IMG/VR virus record: IMGVR_UViG_3300037517_002214
Coordinates: 1-41,890 of that record
DNA: 41,890 nucleotides
DNA from: a virus
Reading direction: 5' to 3' (one strand)
Both the position numbers and the translations under genes were made by a program. Under the pieces are notes generated by a model. The model searched no databases. It was not told the origin of the DNA and was given only the letters and a program-made list of their open reading frames with translations. Positions 14,908 to 22,379 of this stretch are shown here, one piece after another; positions within the stretch are counted from its first letter, which is position 1; each line of letters opens with the position of its first letter.

Positions 14908-15548
14908 TCATCCTTGAGGCTTCTGCAACTTCATCAGTTCGGAGAACATCGCGTCCTGCGACTGCTTCGGCCGCTTCGACGCTGGGATGAACACTTCTTC
15001 GTCAGGAACCCGCTTGTAGTTGCCCGACGCCGCCATGATCGTCCGGCATATCCTGGCAGTCTGCTGCCAACTGTTCCCCAGCGGCCACCGCTGCTGGTAT
15101 GCGTACCACTCCGACAACTCTTGCGAATCGACCGTCTCGAGCAGTTCTTTGACCGACCGGCCCAGCGCCAGCGCTAGGTCGAAGTAGAACTTTCGCTCGG
15201 GGCGGTCGGTGAACCGTTTCCCAGCGCATCCACCGCCGAGTCGGTGAAGGCATTGTGCTGCCACGCCTTGTCGAAGAGCCGGTTGATCACGACGCTTGAC
15301 TTGTTGCCGAGGGCGTCGATGTCGGCGTCGCCGAACAACCGCTCGCCCGACTCGTCGGCCAGCGTCAGGACGAGGAAGCGAACGCGGAACGCCTTCATCT
15401 TCTGCTCGCTGTACGCTTCCTCGAACTTGTCGCGTTCGGTGCCGCTGATCGTGCGGATGTAGACGTCACCGCCCCACTCCGGGACCGGGACCGCCTCGGA
15501 CAACTTCACATCCTTCGCCGCCAGAATCTTCGCCTTGCTCAACGCCAT
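14908..15548 (-). CDS. Tail assembly chaperone gpGT by -1 frameshift
   Basis: Fusion product predicted from -1 slippage at 15222-15216. The first 111 residues come from the gpG frame, ending ...DALGN; then the -1 frame gives R-FTDRPERKFYFDLALALGRS and so on for 102 more, total about 213 residues. The -1 frame has no convincing start of its own in this region, it overlaps gpG's 3' end, and its stop lies 5 nt before the tape measure ATG. That is the classic lambda G/GT arrangement, in which gpGT recruits tail tube subunits to the tape measure. The T-part (LGRSVKELLETVDSQELSEWYAYQQRWPLG in two stretches) matches tail chaperone C-terminal composition. Confidence 0.85.
15174..15548 (-). CDS. Tail assembly chaperone gpG
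   Basis: 124 residues in the zero frame: mostly helical core with acidic/basic helices (SGTERDKFEEAYSEQK, RVRFLVLTLADESGERLF). The last about 13 residues after the slippery site (GSPTAPSESSTST) are low-complexity, as expected for a frame-zero tail of a frameshift gene. Position between tail tube genes and tape measure is diagnostic. It would be made in excess over gpGT. The start ATG at 15548 is 3 nt after the upstream stop. Confidence 0.85.
   Translation of the reverse strand: MALSKAKILAAKDVKLSEAVPVPEWGGDVYIRTISGTERDKFEEAYSEQKMKAFRVRFLVLTLADESGERLFGDADIDALGNKSSVVINRLFDKAWQHNAFTDSAVDALGNGSPTAPSESSTST
15216..15222 (-). promoter_or_regulatory. -1 programmed frameshift slippery heptamer GGGAAAC
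   Basis: On the minus strand the bases read G GGA AAC in the gpG frame, a canonical X-XXY-YYZ heptamer; the lambda G/T site is the close relative GGGAAAG. Slippage moves the tRNAs to GGG AAA and the ribosome then reads CGG TTC in the -1 frame, which is open to 14908. No further stimulator was established by eye. Confidence 0.85.
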
Positions 15549-15551
15549 GAA

Positions 15552-15935
15552 TCAGGTTCCTTGGTAGTCCGTAACCTTGAAGTTCGCAGTCCCTCGCACC
15601 AACTCCCCGACACGAGCCTCCATGTTGGCCGACTCGAGAATTGCTCGTCGCGTCACGCTCCATCGCGGCGACGAAAACGTCAGTTGGCCGATGCCCCTGA
15701 CGAGACTCTGAATGTCCCCTGTGTCTCCAGTTGCAATGAAGTCCAGGGAGATACTCCCGCCAGACCACTCGCCCGTCGGGACGAGGACGGCGTAGCCAGA
15801 TGGGTCGCTCGGGGACGTCATGTTGACGACCTCCGCGACCGGCGTCTCGACGCCGATGCCGACGACGGCCCCAGCAAAGTTGCCGCGGGAGCCAGCGAAC
15901 GTGAATGTTGCCCCTTGGGCCGCGAATCCCGCCAT
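15552..15935 (-). CDS. Tail tube-like protein, copy 2
   Basis: 127 residues, beta-rich, starting MAGFAAQGATFTFAG. This aligns with the next protein upstream (MAGVSAQGLTFSFGG) and both end in a (G/S)-(T/S)-A-(N/T)-F-(K/R)-V strand. The short beta-sheet protein with N-terminal Met-Ala-Gly, next to the tail chaperone, fits a major tail (tube) protein or a tail tube paralogue. 3 nt separate it from its neighbour. Either one of the pair is the tube and the other a tail-end or decoration variant, or both build a mixed tube. Confidence 0.75.
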   Translation of the reverse strand: MAGFAAQGATFTFAGSRGNFAGAVVGIGVETPVAEVVNMTSPSDPSGYAVLVPTGEWSGGSISLDFIATGDTGDIQSLVRGIGQLTFSSPRWSVTRRAILESANMEARVGELVRGTANFKVTDYQGT

Positions 15936-15938
15936 CGC

Positions 15939-16274
15939 TTACGCGACTCGGAACGTCGCACTCCCGGAGACGAGGGCGCCGACAGAACCGCCGATCGAAG
16001 ACGACGCGATCGTCGCGTTGCCGCTGAACGAGATCGGGCCGGAGATCGACATGGAGCCGGACACGCCGGCCGTGAGGATGTTCGTGGAGATGTAGTCGAT
16101 CTGCACCTCGCGGTCGGTCGCGAAGCCACCGACGTACTCCCGACGGCCGTTCGGGGCGATGCCCAGGTGGCTGCCGTCGATGAGGTCTTGGGTGTCATTG
16201 ACCTGAACCGAGGTGACCGTGAGGTTGGACCCGCCGAACGAGAACGTGAGTCCCTGTGCCGAAACGCCTGCCAT
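15939..16274 (-). CDS. Tail tube-like protein, copy 1
   Basis: 111 residues, rich in S, G, T and V, predicted beta-sandwich like the major tail protein family of siphophages. N-terminus MAGVSAQGLTFSFGG and the C-terminal GSATFRVA strand are shared with the adjacent 127-residue paralogue. It lies directly after the tail completion protein, as a major tail protein normally does. GGAGG just upstream of ATG 16274 is a strong ribosome site, consistent with high expression. Confidence 0.75.
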   Translation of the reverse strand: MAGVSAQGLTFSFGGSNLTVTSVQVNDTQDLIDGSHLGIAPNGRREYVGGFATDREVQIDYISTNILTAGVSGSMSISGPISFSGNATIASSSIGGSVGALVSGSATFRVA

Positions 16275-16313
16275 GAGTCGCGCCTCCTTGCGCCAGTGTC
16301 GTGACCTGTAGGG

Positions 16314-16739
16314 TTACGAGGCGGCTTCTTGCCACCTGATCTGATACAGTTGCCTGACCTCGTAAGCCGGCGGGAGTTGTGCTCCGACGGCCGTAGGATC
16401 GAGAAAATCGTCAGTTTCGCTGACGAGCCTCATATCACTGATTGTAACCCCCATTGCCGTGCCGGTGTTGCCATCCAGAGCAAGCCGCACCTCGTCCCCC
16501 AACTCCCTGGCGGCGTCGTGGGTGAGCGCCCAGGAGGCGATCTGGATCGACAAGAGCGGGACGTAGAGCGGCCCCGACAGCGTCGTCTCGCGGATGATGT
16601 TCTGCCGCTTGTAGACAATGAACGGGAACCCAGCCGACTTCGGCACGGCGATCGGGTAGACGTTGAAGCCGACGAGTCGGGCGACCGCGGGGACGCTCGT
16701 CAGACGGTAGTAGACGTAGTCCTCGGGCTTGATGATCAC
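16314..16739 (-). CDS. Tail completion/tail terminator-like protein
   Basis: 141 residues. The segment FPFIVYKRQ followed by (I/L)-SIQIASWALTHDAARELGDEVRLAL is characteristic of the DUF3168/gp17-like tail completion (terminator) proteins that cap the tail tube and join it to the head. It lies between the HK97 gp10-like protein and the tail tube genes, the usual place, and overlaps the upstream gene by 4 nt (ATGA). Confidence 0.82.
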   Translation of the reverse strand: MIIKPEDYVYYRLTSVPAVARLVGFNVYPIAVPKSAGFPFIVYKRQNIIRETTLSGPLYVPLLSIQIASWALTHDAARELGDEVRLALDGNTGTAMGVTISDMRLVSETDDFLDPTAVGAQLPPAYEVRQLYQIRWQEAAS

Positions 16740-17485
16740 CGGAGTTCCTCGATGTAGGTCTTCATGTTGGCGATGAGGGACGCCAGGACGGCCGAGGAGT
16801 TCTCGGAGATCGTCTTCTGCATCAGGTTCTTGGCCGGCATGAAGCGGTACGTCTCTCCGGGGTGGAGAGTGACCGGCCGCTGCTCGCCGCCGCCTGGGGG
16901 CGTCCAGAAGTCATGGTCGCCGCCGCTGCCGGCCTTCGCCTGCCTGGTTCGCTCCTTCTTCGACCCCATGAGGAAGTAGTATCCTCGGCCCATGCTCGCG
17001 AACTGCTCGTTGTTGAACGTGCCGGCCCGATTCATCTTCCCGTTGATCATCTGGTGGACGTTGACGTAGGTGCGGCGACCCTGCGTGCCGGGCTTTCTGG
17101 CGCCGGTCCCGAACTCGACTAGCCAGGCGTGATTCCCACTCCCCATGTCCGGGTCGGCGCCGACGGGGCCGGTGACTCTCGGGCCAGTGATCGCGACCGT
17201 CGCCCCTTCGTACTGCCGAATCCGCGTCGTCACCGACTTCCCGAGGTTGTCGGTGACGTTGTTGATCTTGGCCTTGTAGCCCTTGCGGATGATCTCCGAC
17301 GCCTTCTTGGCGGCTTTGGCCTTGAGTTGGCCTGGGTCTTTCATGGCCCGCAGGGCCATCAGTTCAAGCTCCTTGGCAACCTCGCGAGCGCCGGCCGTCT
17401 GGATGCTGACGAACCCTTCGACGATCTGCTTGGCAGACTGCCCGCCGAAGTCGCGCGGCTGCGTTGCGTCGATGAGTACCGCCAT
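16736..17485 (-). CDS. HK97 gp10-like head-tail/tail protein
   Basis: 249 residues from ATG 17485, which shares one base with the upstream stop (TGATG). The N-terminal region is helical (REVAKELELMALRAMKD) and the middle carries HAWLVEFGTGARKPGTQGRR, typical of the HK97 gp10 family, whose members have an EFGT motif. Order head closure, gp10-like, tail completion, tail tube is the standard connector module. A longer upstream reading of the same frame is not needed. Confidence 0.82.
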   Translation of the reverse strand: MAVLIDATQPRDFGGQSAKQIVEGFVSIQTAGAREVAKELELMALRAMKDPGQLKAKAAKKASEIIRKGYKAKINNVTDNLGKSVTTRIRQYEGATVAITGPRVTGPVGADPDMGSGNHAWLVEFGTGARKPGTQGRRTYVNVHQMINGKMNRAGTFNNEQFASMGRGYYFLMGSKKERTRQAKAGSGGDHDFWTPPGGGEQRPVTLHPGETYRFMPAKNLMQKTISENSSAVLASLIANMKTYIEELR

Positions 17486-17802
17486 CACTGCACCTCGCGG
17501 GCCAGGATTTCCAGGGCCGTGCGGTTGTCGCGCTCGACGACCGCCGCAATTTCCATCGTACGGCCTCGCCAGATGAGGCGGTTGAGATGCGTGACGTCGG
17601 CACGGTAGCGGATGCGGATGCGGTGGGTCGCGATGACGTTGGCCTGCTGGGCCTGGAGGATGTCCCGGCTCGAGAGGCCGCTGACGCTCGCCCACACCGT
17701 GGCGACGGTGGTGTCCCAGTCCATGACCGTCTCGCCGGAGGGCTTACGCACCTCCGTCTGGGACTTGATCGCGACCCGCTCCCGCATGGTCCCGATGATC
17801 AT
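17485..17802 (-). CDS. Head closure (head-tail joining) protein
   Basis: 105 residues with MRERVAIKSQTEVRKPSGE ... W-x-x-VATVWASVSGLSSRDILQAQQ ... THRIRIRYRADV ... IWRGRTMEI. These are the signature blocks of the SPP1 gp16/HK97 head-tail joining family (Phage_H_T_join). It closes the head after packaging, beneath the connector. It overlaps the upstream gene by 4 nt. Confidence 0.9.
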   Translation of the reverse strand: MIIGTMRERVAIKSQTEVRKPSGETVMDWDTTVATVWASVSGLSSRDILQAQQANVIATHRIRIRYRADVTHLNRLIWRGRTMEIAAVVERDNRTALEILAREVQ

Positions 17803-18332
17803 GTGACCGTGCCTTCGCCGATGATGACGATTTCGTAACTTGCAGCGCCTCCGTCCGTCGCAGATAAGCGAATGATCTTTGACGTCGCTCCGACCTGATA
17901 GCCGTCTTCGGACGGAGAAAACACAAAAAAGAATGAGGTTCCGGCCAGCCGGATCGGCTCCCCTGCACCGTCGCTCTGATTTCTGTAAAGCGGAAGGTAG
18001 TAGAACCTGTTTTGTGGCGTGGTATCATTCCAGTCCGCGCCGACGAGTAGCGCCTCGCCTGGATTTGTGTTCTTGATGTAGATTCCCTTGACATATGTCA
18101 TGCTTACGGTGCCGCGGTCGTCTGGCAAGGACTGAAGGTTGAAGTCAACGTATCCGCCGAACCCTGGGGTTGACCCGGACGCGCTCCACGCCACCTGCGC
18201 CTGGTTGGCTCCGGTGCCGTCGGTGAGCGTTAGTGCGTAGTTTGCCGGCGTGGCCCGCAGCGTCCGCGACAAGTCACCGCTGGACGTCTCGTGAGCAAGG
18301 ATGGAGAGAGCGATCTGGGCGGTGAGTGCCAT
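17799..18332 (-). CDS. Beta-rich accessory virion protein, paralogue 2
   Basis: 177 residues, beta-rich. From about residue 80 it aligns with the adjacent 161-residue protein: KGIYIKN versus KLLCLKN, then GEPIRLAGTSFFFVFSP versus GYPIREGGAFLLSCP, then a shared (S/N)YEIV/YV-I-G C-terminal strand. Two related genes in tandem inside the connector module are unusual; they may encode a head or neck decoration, or whisker-like adhesin subunits. Function unknown. Confidence 0.72.
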   Translation of the reverse strand: MALTAQIALSILAHETSSGDLSRTLRATPANYALTLTDGTGANQAQVAWSASGSTPGFGGYVDFNLQSLPDDRGTVSMTYVKGIYIKNTNPGEALLVGADWNDTTPQNRFYYLPLYRNQSDGAGEPIRLAGTSFFFVFSPSEDGYQVGATSKIIRLSATDGGAASYEIVIIGEGTVT

Positions 18333-18335
18333 CGG

Positions 18336-18821
18336 TCAGGTTCCCATGACGTAGATTTCGTAGTTCTGGCCCGTCGTCCCGCCGACGCGGAGGATGCTCC
18401 CGCCGGACGTCGTGGCGAAGCCGGCCGAGTTCGGGCAGGACAGCAAGAACGCGCCGCCCTCGCGGATCGGGTAGCCGCGGAGCGTCAGCGCCCCGAGGTT
18501 GATGATCGGTGAGAAGTTCCAGGCCGTGACGTCCTGCCGGAACAGGCTGAACTGGCTCCCCGTCCACCCCGCAGACAGGGCGATCTGGCTCGTCGTCGAC
18601 AGGTTCTTGAGGCACAGGAGCTTCACTGTGCCGATGCCGATGGCCGAGAAGTCGACCTCGTCCAACCCAGCAGAGAACGTGCGGCGGTCGCTCCAGACCT
18701 TCGTGCAGTCGCCGACGTCGAAGAAGAACGTCAGCGGGTGGTCGGCGATCTCCGTCGTCAGGCCGTTCGCGAACTGCGAACGTGCCTGCACCTTTGCCTG
18801 CACCTGGGCCTGGAGGCTCAT
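18336..18821 (-). CDS. Beta-rich accessory virion protein, paralogue 1
   Basis: 161 residues from ATG 18821 (ATGA overlap with the preceding connector gene); the frame stays open further upstream but that part is a shadow. After a Gln/Ala-rich helical N-terminus (SLQAQVQAKVQARSQF) the protein is beta-rich. Residues about 75-161 align with the next gene downstream as described there, and more weakly with the 122-residue protein after the tape measure. Likely a virion protein; no catalytic motif. Confidence 0.72.
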   Translation of the reverse strand: MSLQAQVQAKVQARSQFANGLTTEIADHPLTFFFDVGDCTKVWSDRRTFSAGLDEVDFSAIGIGTVKLLCLKNLSTTSQIALSAGWTGSQFSLFRQDVTAWNFSPIINLGALTLRGYPIREGGAFLLSCPNSAGFATTSGGSILRVGGTTGQNYEIYVMGT

Positions 18822-19468
18822 CGGTAGCCTCCCCAGCCGGACGCCGCCAGGAGCGTGTCGAACGTCTGCGGGACGGGAAGCACCTGGCTGAAGCCGGTGA
18901 CCACGGGCTGCCGCATCTCGAACCAGTGGGCGACGAGGAGAAGGATCAGACCCTTGACCGTGCTCGGCACGCTCGAGCCGCTGGCTCCGTAGCCTGCCGG
19001 CCAGCGGACGACGACGCTGTTCTCGTCGCCCCGCACCGCCGGCCAGACGCCTTCGTAGACAGGGTAGATGCGGCCGGGCGTGGCGTAGTGGTCGGTCTGG
19101 AACGCACCCGTCGCCGAGGTGATCGTCTGGCTGACGCCGGCCTCGTCGCGGTAGATGACCGTCACCGTACCGCTCGCCATCGGCGGGCGGGGCAGGATGA
19201 TCTCCCATAAGGGGAAGCAGTCATAGCGGGCCTCGAGCGTCTGGGAGATGAGGCTGACGTCCAGCACGTTCTCGACGTACTCGGTCGCCATCGCGATCAG
19301 ACTGTTGAGGTATGTGTCCTCGTCGGAGGTGTCGACGCGGCACTGCGTCTTCGCCTCCGCGAGCGTCACCGGATAGACCGCCGGGGCGGTGTGCTTGACG
19401 AGGCTGCGGTATGGCGTGATGCCAGCCGACGGATACTCTGGCGAGCCGTAGGTGATGGTGACGGTCAT
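18818..19468 (-). CDS. Head-tail connector (gp6-like adaptor)
   Basis: 216 residues with the adaptor signature: P-V-T-L-A-E-A-K-T-Q-C-R-V then D-E-D-T-Y-L-N-S-L-I-A-M-A-T-E-Y-V-E, the conserved helical start of HK97 gp6/SPP1 gp15-type adaptors (DNA packaging/connector family), followed by a beta insertion with Y-R-D-x-x-G and a final helix V-K-G-L-I-L-L-L-V-A-H-W-F-E. It binds the portal and extends the DNA channel. 4-nt overlaps join it to both neighbours. Confidence 0.9.
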   Translation of the reverse strand: MTVTITYGSPEYPSAGITPYRSLVKHTAPAVYPVTLAEAKTQCRVDTSDEDTYLNSLIAMATEYVENVLDVSLISQTLEARYDCFPLWEIILPRPPMASGTVTVIYRDEAGVSQTITSATGAFQTDHYATPGRIYPVYEGVWPAVRGDENSVVVRWPAGYGASGSSVPSTVKGLILLLVAHWFEMRQPVVTGFSQVLPVPQTFDTLLAASGWGGYR

Positions 19469-19662
19469 TTCGCCTTCCTCCTGGCCGGCTGCGGCATCGT
19501 GGCCCGCTCGCTCCGCTCTTCGACGGTCGCGGCCTCCAGGCGACGCTCGCCGATCTCCTCGACCATGCCGCGGGCGATGTAGATGCGCGCCGCGCCGTCG
19601 CCCCAGTCAAACTCTTGCCCGACGCGGTAGCCGGCGAACGACTTCAGTACGCGAATCCTCAT
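19465..19662 (-). CDS. Small basic/acidic protein, unknown
   Basis: 65 residues. The first half (RIRVLKSFAGYRVGQEFDWGDGAARIYIARGMVEEI, read as two stretches) resembles the small beta-barrel-like proteins often found between capsid and connector genes of phages, and the C-terminal third is charged (RRLEAATVEERSERA..ARRKAK). 4-nt overlaps with both neighbours support that it is a real gene of this operon. No function assigned. Confidence 0.7.
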   Translation of the reverse strand: MRIRVLKSFAGYRVGQEFDWGDGAARIYIARGMVEEIGERRLEAATVEERSERATMPQPARRKAK

Positions 19663-20387
19663 GGCACGAATCCCCAGGCGCCTTCCGGCGGCTTCTTCCC
19701 GTTGTTCCAGAACTCCGTCGTGTGCTGCTGCACCTTGCCGCCTTCGACGCTCCTGGAGGGCCAGGTGATCATCAGTTCGGCGTGGCCGACGCTGACGTTG
19801 GTGGCGATGCCCAGGCGGTTCCCGCTGGCGGCGAACTTCTTCCAGAAGTAGATGTCCTCGTCGATATGGCCGCCCGTGAACGTCCCTTCGTCATTGGCCT
19901 CGGCCAGGAACCACGGCTTCGCCATCTTCTTGATGGCCGCGGTGCGGATGAACGTGCAGCCGAAGTGCGCTGTCTCGACGGGCTGGACGACCTTCTGGAA
20001 CCAGTCGTTTTCGACCGTTGTCTTCTCGTCCGGCGTGATCCCAGGCAGGGCGAACATCACCGTGTTCGCCTCCCGCTTGGTCTGAAGCGGAGCGAGGGCG
20101 TCGAAGCCCGAGTGCATCAGGAGGGCGAGGAGCGCTTCCACCGTCTTGGCGGTGAAGATCGTGTCATAGTCGATCGTCAGCACGACGTCGTGCGTGTCGA
20201 CGACCTGTTCCATGCACCGCTGGAGGCATTGACCGAAGAACGCGCCCGTGTATTTGATCGGGGCGATCCCGTGCGGCGCGAGAGCCTGCGAGATGCAGAA
20301 GAAATTATCAGTGAAGCCGAGGCGAGGGACGCTCATCAGAGCGGCTACCTTCACCTCGGCTTCACAATTACCGACACGCAGCAGCAT
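19659..20387 (-). CDS. Glycosyltransferase-like protein in the head module
   Basis: 242 residues. A GT-A-type fold is suggested by LTIDYDTIF, a D-x-D motif at 73-75, followed by helix TAKTVEALLALL, and by FGCTFIRTAAIKKMAKPWF and GHIDEDIYFWKKFAASG, which match the acceptor/E-D-x-x-F region of GT2-like enzymes. Expected role: transfer of a sugar to a virion or host acceptor using a nucleotide sugar and a divalent metal. Its place between the capsid accessory gene and connector genes suggests glycosylation of structural proteins, but this is inference. The ribosome site AGGAG lies in a small hairpin (20393-20408). Confidence 0.8.
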   Translation of the reverse strand: MLLRVGNCEAEVKVAALMSVPRLGFTDNFFCISQALAPHGIAPIKYTGAFFGQCLQRCMEQVVDTHDVVLTIDYDTIFTAKTVEALLALLMHSGFDALAPLQTKREANTVMFALPGITPDEKTTVENDWFQKVVQPVETAHFGCTFIRTAAIKKMAKPWFLAEANDEGTFTGGHIDEDIYFWKKFAASGNRLGIATNVSVGHAELMITWPSRSVEGGKVQQHTTEFWNNGKKPPEGAWGFVP

Positions 20388-20392
20388 GGTTC

Positions 20393-20408
20393 GCTCCTTG
20401 TGAGGAGC
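20393..20408 (-). promoter_or_regulatory. Hairpin holding the ribosome site of the glycosyltransferase gene
   Basis: GCTCCT-CACA-AGGAGC on the minus strand: a perfect 6-bp stem whose 3' arm contains the SD AGGAG, 6 nt before ATG 20387. If it forms in mRNA it would hide the SD and lower translation. Confidence 0.45.
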
Positions 20409-20446
20409 GGGCGCGCATCCTTGCGCCTTTGTCGGCCGTCATGGCC

Positions 20447-20464
20447 GTCCCGCTTGTACGGGAC
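20447..20464 (-). terminator. Hairpin directly after the capsid accessory gene
   Basis: GTCCCG-CTTGTA-CGGGAC (perfect 6-bp inverted repeat, 6-nt loop) begins on the last base of the stop codon of the 145-residue gene. It has no T-tract, so it may be an attenuator or mRNA-stabilising 3' end for the abundant capsid transcripts rather than a strong terminator. Confidence 0.4.
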
Positions 20465-20901
20465 TAGCCAACGAATCGGCCGATGACACCAGCGTCGGAG
20501 TTCGACACGGGCGACTCTTCGGCACGACCCAGGCGGGCCACCATCGCCACGTTCGCCGTGGCGCCGGGCGTGTAGGACACCTTCAGGTAGCGCTTCTTGG
20601 CCTTCGTGTCGATGTCCAGCTTGAGGACGGACGTCAGGGCCGTGCTCGTGACAGCCGGGATCGAGAAGCCGCCGACGCCGCCGCCCACCAGGGCAGTGAC
20701 GTTCGAGTAGGACGAGTTGTCGTCTGACTCTTCGACCTTCACGACGTTCGCGAACACCGTGCTGGCGTTGCTGGCCCGCAGCACGGTCACGCTGGCGTGA
20801 TCGTAGCCGATGGTGTCGATCGTCAGCGTGGCGGTCGCGGTCGCGCCGACAGCGGCCGACTCGAGGTTCGCAACGACCTTATGGTTCTGGGAGTGGATCA
20901 T
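20464..20901 (-). CDS. Predicted capsid accessory/decoration-type protein
   Basis: 145 residues, beta-rich with a V-A-N-L-E-S-A-A-V-G-A-T-A-T-A-T-L-T-I-D start and LKVSYTPGATANVAMVA near the end. It follows the major capsid gene by 19 nt with a good ribosome site (CAGGAG), is followed by hairpins, and has the usual size of decoration or capsid-stabilising proteins. I do not recognise the family; decoration function is inferred from place and size. Confidence 0.7.
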   Translation of the reverse strand: MIHSQNHKVVANLESAAVGATATATLTIDTIGYDHASVTVLRASNASTVFANVVKVEESDDNSSYSNVTALVGGGVGGFSIPAVTSTALTSVLKLDIDTKAKKRYLKVSYTPGATANVAMVARLGRAEESPVSNSDAGVIGRFVG

Positions 20902-20920
20902 GCTTCAGAGGCTCCTGTTA

Positions 20921-22270
20921 TCACGAGGCGGCCGAACGGAGAGCGATCACGGGACCGACCTCCGAAGTCGTGCCAAGGGTGTGGGCAACGGAATCGAACC
21001 GCATCGTTCCCTGGAGCAGGAGCTGGTCGGTGGTCGCGTAGACCTGATCGAACAGCCGCACCGAGAAGTCACGACGCCGGGCGTAGATGCAGGCGAGGTT
21101 CAGGTTGCCGAAGAGCAACTTCACCTTGCTGGTGTCCGCACCGAGGGTGCTGTTCATCACATGCACCATCCGCACGGGGTAGCCGAGGAAGGACTCGCCA
21201 GCCGCCGCACCGATGTTCTCGACGGTGTTGCCACCGGCCGCGTACTTCAGGCGGGCAATGCTCGCCGCGTAGCCGGCCGGCGACACATACCAGGCCGCTC
21301 CCTGACGGGCGTAGAGGGGCAACTTGCCCATCACGGCCAGGAAGTCCTCGATGTCCAGCGTCTCGAACGCCGTGTTGCCCGAGGCGGCCGACACCACCGA
21401 AGAGGTGTGCGTGCCGTCGTTGATCTTGTTGATGACGCCGTTGATGCCGCCGTACTGGCTGGTGCCGTCACCGATCCAGCCGCACTGGTCGATGCGGAAG
21501 GCCAGCGAGGTCGAGAACTCCGTAGCGATTGCGTCGGCCAAAGACACCACGCCAGCGGTATCTTCGACCACCTCGGTGCTCATCCGGCAACCGACGGCCA
21601 ACTTCTTGGCGACGAGCGACACGTTGCCGTAGGTCGGCTCGCTCTCGGTCACTGCGGAGCCTTCGCCCACGAAGTAAGCGGTCGTCCCCGACAGTCGCTT
21701 CGGGATCACCATCGTGTCCCGGCTCATCGACACGTTCTCGACGGCGCCCGGGTAGGTGCCGTAGGTTTCGACGAGACGAATCACGCGAGCGGCGAACTCC
21801 TCCGGCACCAGGCTGCCGCCGGCCGAATTGCTGCCCTCGTTGAGGGCGCGGGCCTCGACGCCGTGCTCACGGCACCACCGGATGTCCGACTCGTTCTTGA
21901 ACACGGTGGCCTTGATCCACCGGCCGCACCGGTAGGCGCTCTCGACGGCATCGGGGCCGTCGTTGAACGCACGCAGGGTCGAGTGATGCGGGTTGATCGC
22001 CCGAATCTCGGCCTTCTTGGGCTGCTCGGCAGCCACGGGGGCGGCGGGGGCCGCCGGGGCCGCAGCCTCGACGACCGCGCGGAGTTCCTGCTCCTTCGCG
22101 GCGAGCTTGCCCTCGAACTCCAGGTCGGACTTGACCTTGTCGGCCTCGTCGGAAAGCCGACGGAGTTCCGCGGTCTGATCCTCCGAACGCTCGGCCACAT
22201 CGGCCAGTTCGGTCATCCGGGCGGCGATCGCCGCGGCACGGTCCTGAAGACGCTTGAGGTTGCTCGCCAT
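20921..22270 (-). CDS. HK97-fold major capsid protein
   Basis: 449 residues. The N-terminal about 85 residues are coiled coil (LKRLQDRAAAIAARMTELADVAERSEDQT in two stretches), the scaffold-like delta domain removed by the prohead protease in HK97-type phages, followed by an Ala/Pro linker. The rest has HK97 hallmarks: a conserved RMSTEVVEDTAGVVSLADAI helix region, GWIGDGTSQYGGINGV, and a late GYPV-x-x-V segment with FGNLNLACIYARRRDFSV. Order protease then capsid is canonical. The ATG abuts an 8-bp stem (22271-22303) that holds the SD. Confidence 0.93.
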   Translation of the reverse strand: MASNLKRLQDRAAAIAARMTELADVAERSEDQTAELRRLSDEADKVKSDLEFEGKLAAKEQELRAVVEAAAPAAPAAPVAAEQPKKAEIRAINPHHSTLRAFNDGPDAVESAYRCGRWIKATVFKNESDIRWCREHGVEARALNEGSNSAGGSLVPEEFAARVIRLVETYGTYPGAVENVSMSRDTMVIPKRLSGTTAYFVGEGSAVTESEPTYGNVSLVAKKLAVGCRMSTEVVEDTAGVVSLADAIATEFSTSLAFRIDQCGWIGDGTSQYGGINGVINKINDGTHTSSVVSAASGNTAFETLDIEDFLAVMGKLPLYARQGAAWYVSPAGYAASIARLKYAAGGNTVENIGAAAGESFLGYPVRMVHVMNSTLGADTSKVKLLFGNLNLACIYARRRDFSVRLFDQVYATTDQLLLQGTMRFDSVAHTLGTTSEVGPVIALRSAAS

Positions 22271-22303
22271 GATTGGCCTTGCTCCTTGTGAAGCCGGCCA
22301 ATC
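22271..22303 (-). promoter_or_regulatory. Stem-loop displaying the SD of the major capsid gene
   Basis: On the minus strand GATTGGCC - 17-nt loop GGCTTCACAAGGAGCAA - GGCCAATC forms a perfect 8-bp stem with the SD AAGGAG in the loop, and the ATG (22270) begins directly after the stem. A loop-exposed SD flanked by a stem could help a stable structured leader stay translatable, or be a site for translational control of capsid synthesis. Confidence 0.55.
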
Positions 22304-22379
22304 GCGAAGGTGCGGCGGCCGGCGGGTGGTTTGCCCGCAAGCGCGCCGCGAAATGAATCCTCAAGTCGCTCGCACTGCT

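Noticed and set aside
20810-22291. 493-residue plus-strand frame opposite the capsid gene
   Set aside because: Antisense shadow of the major capsid gene with no domain and no SD.
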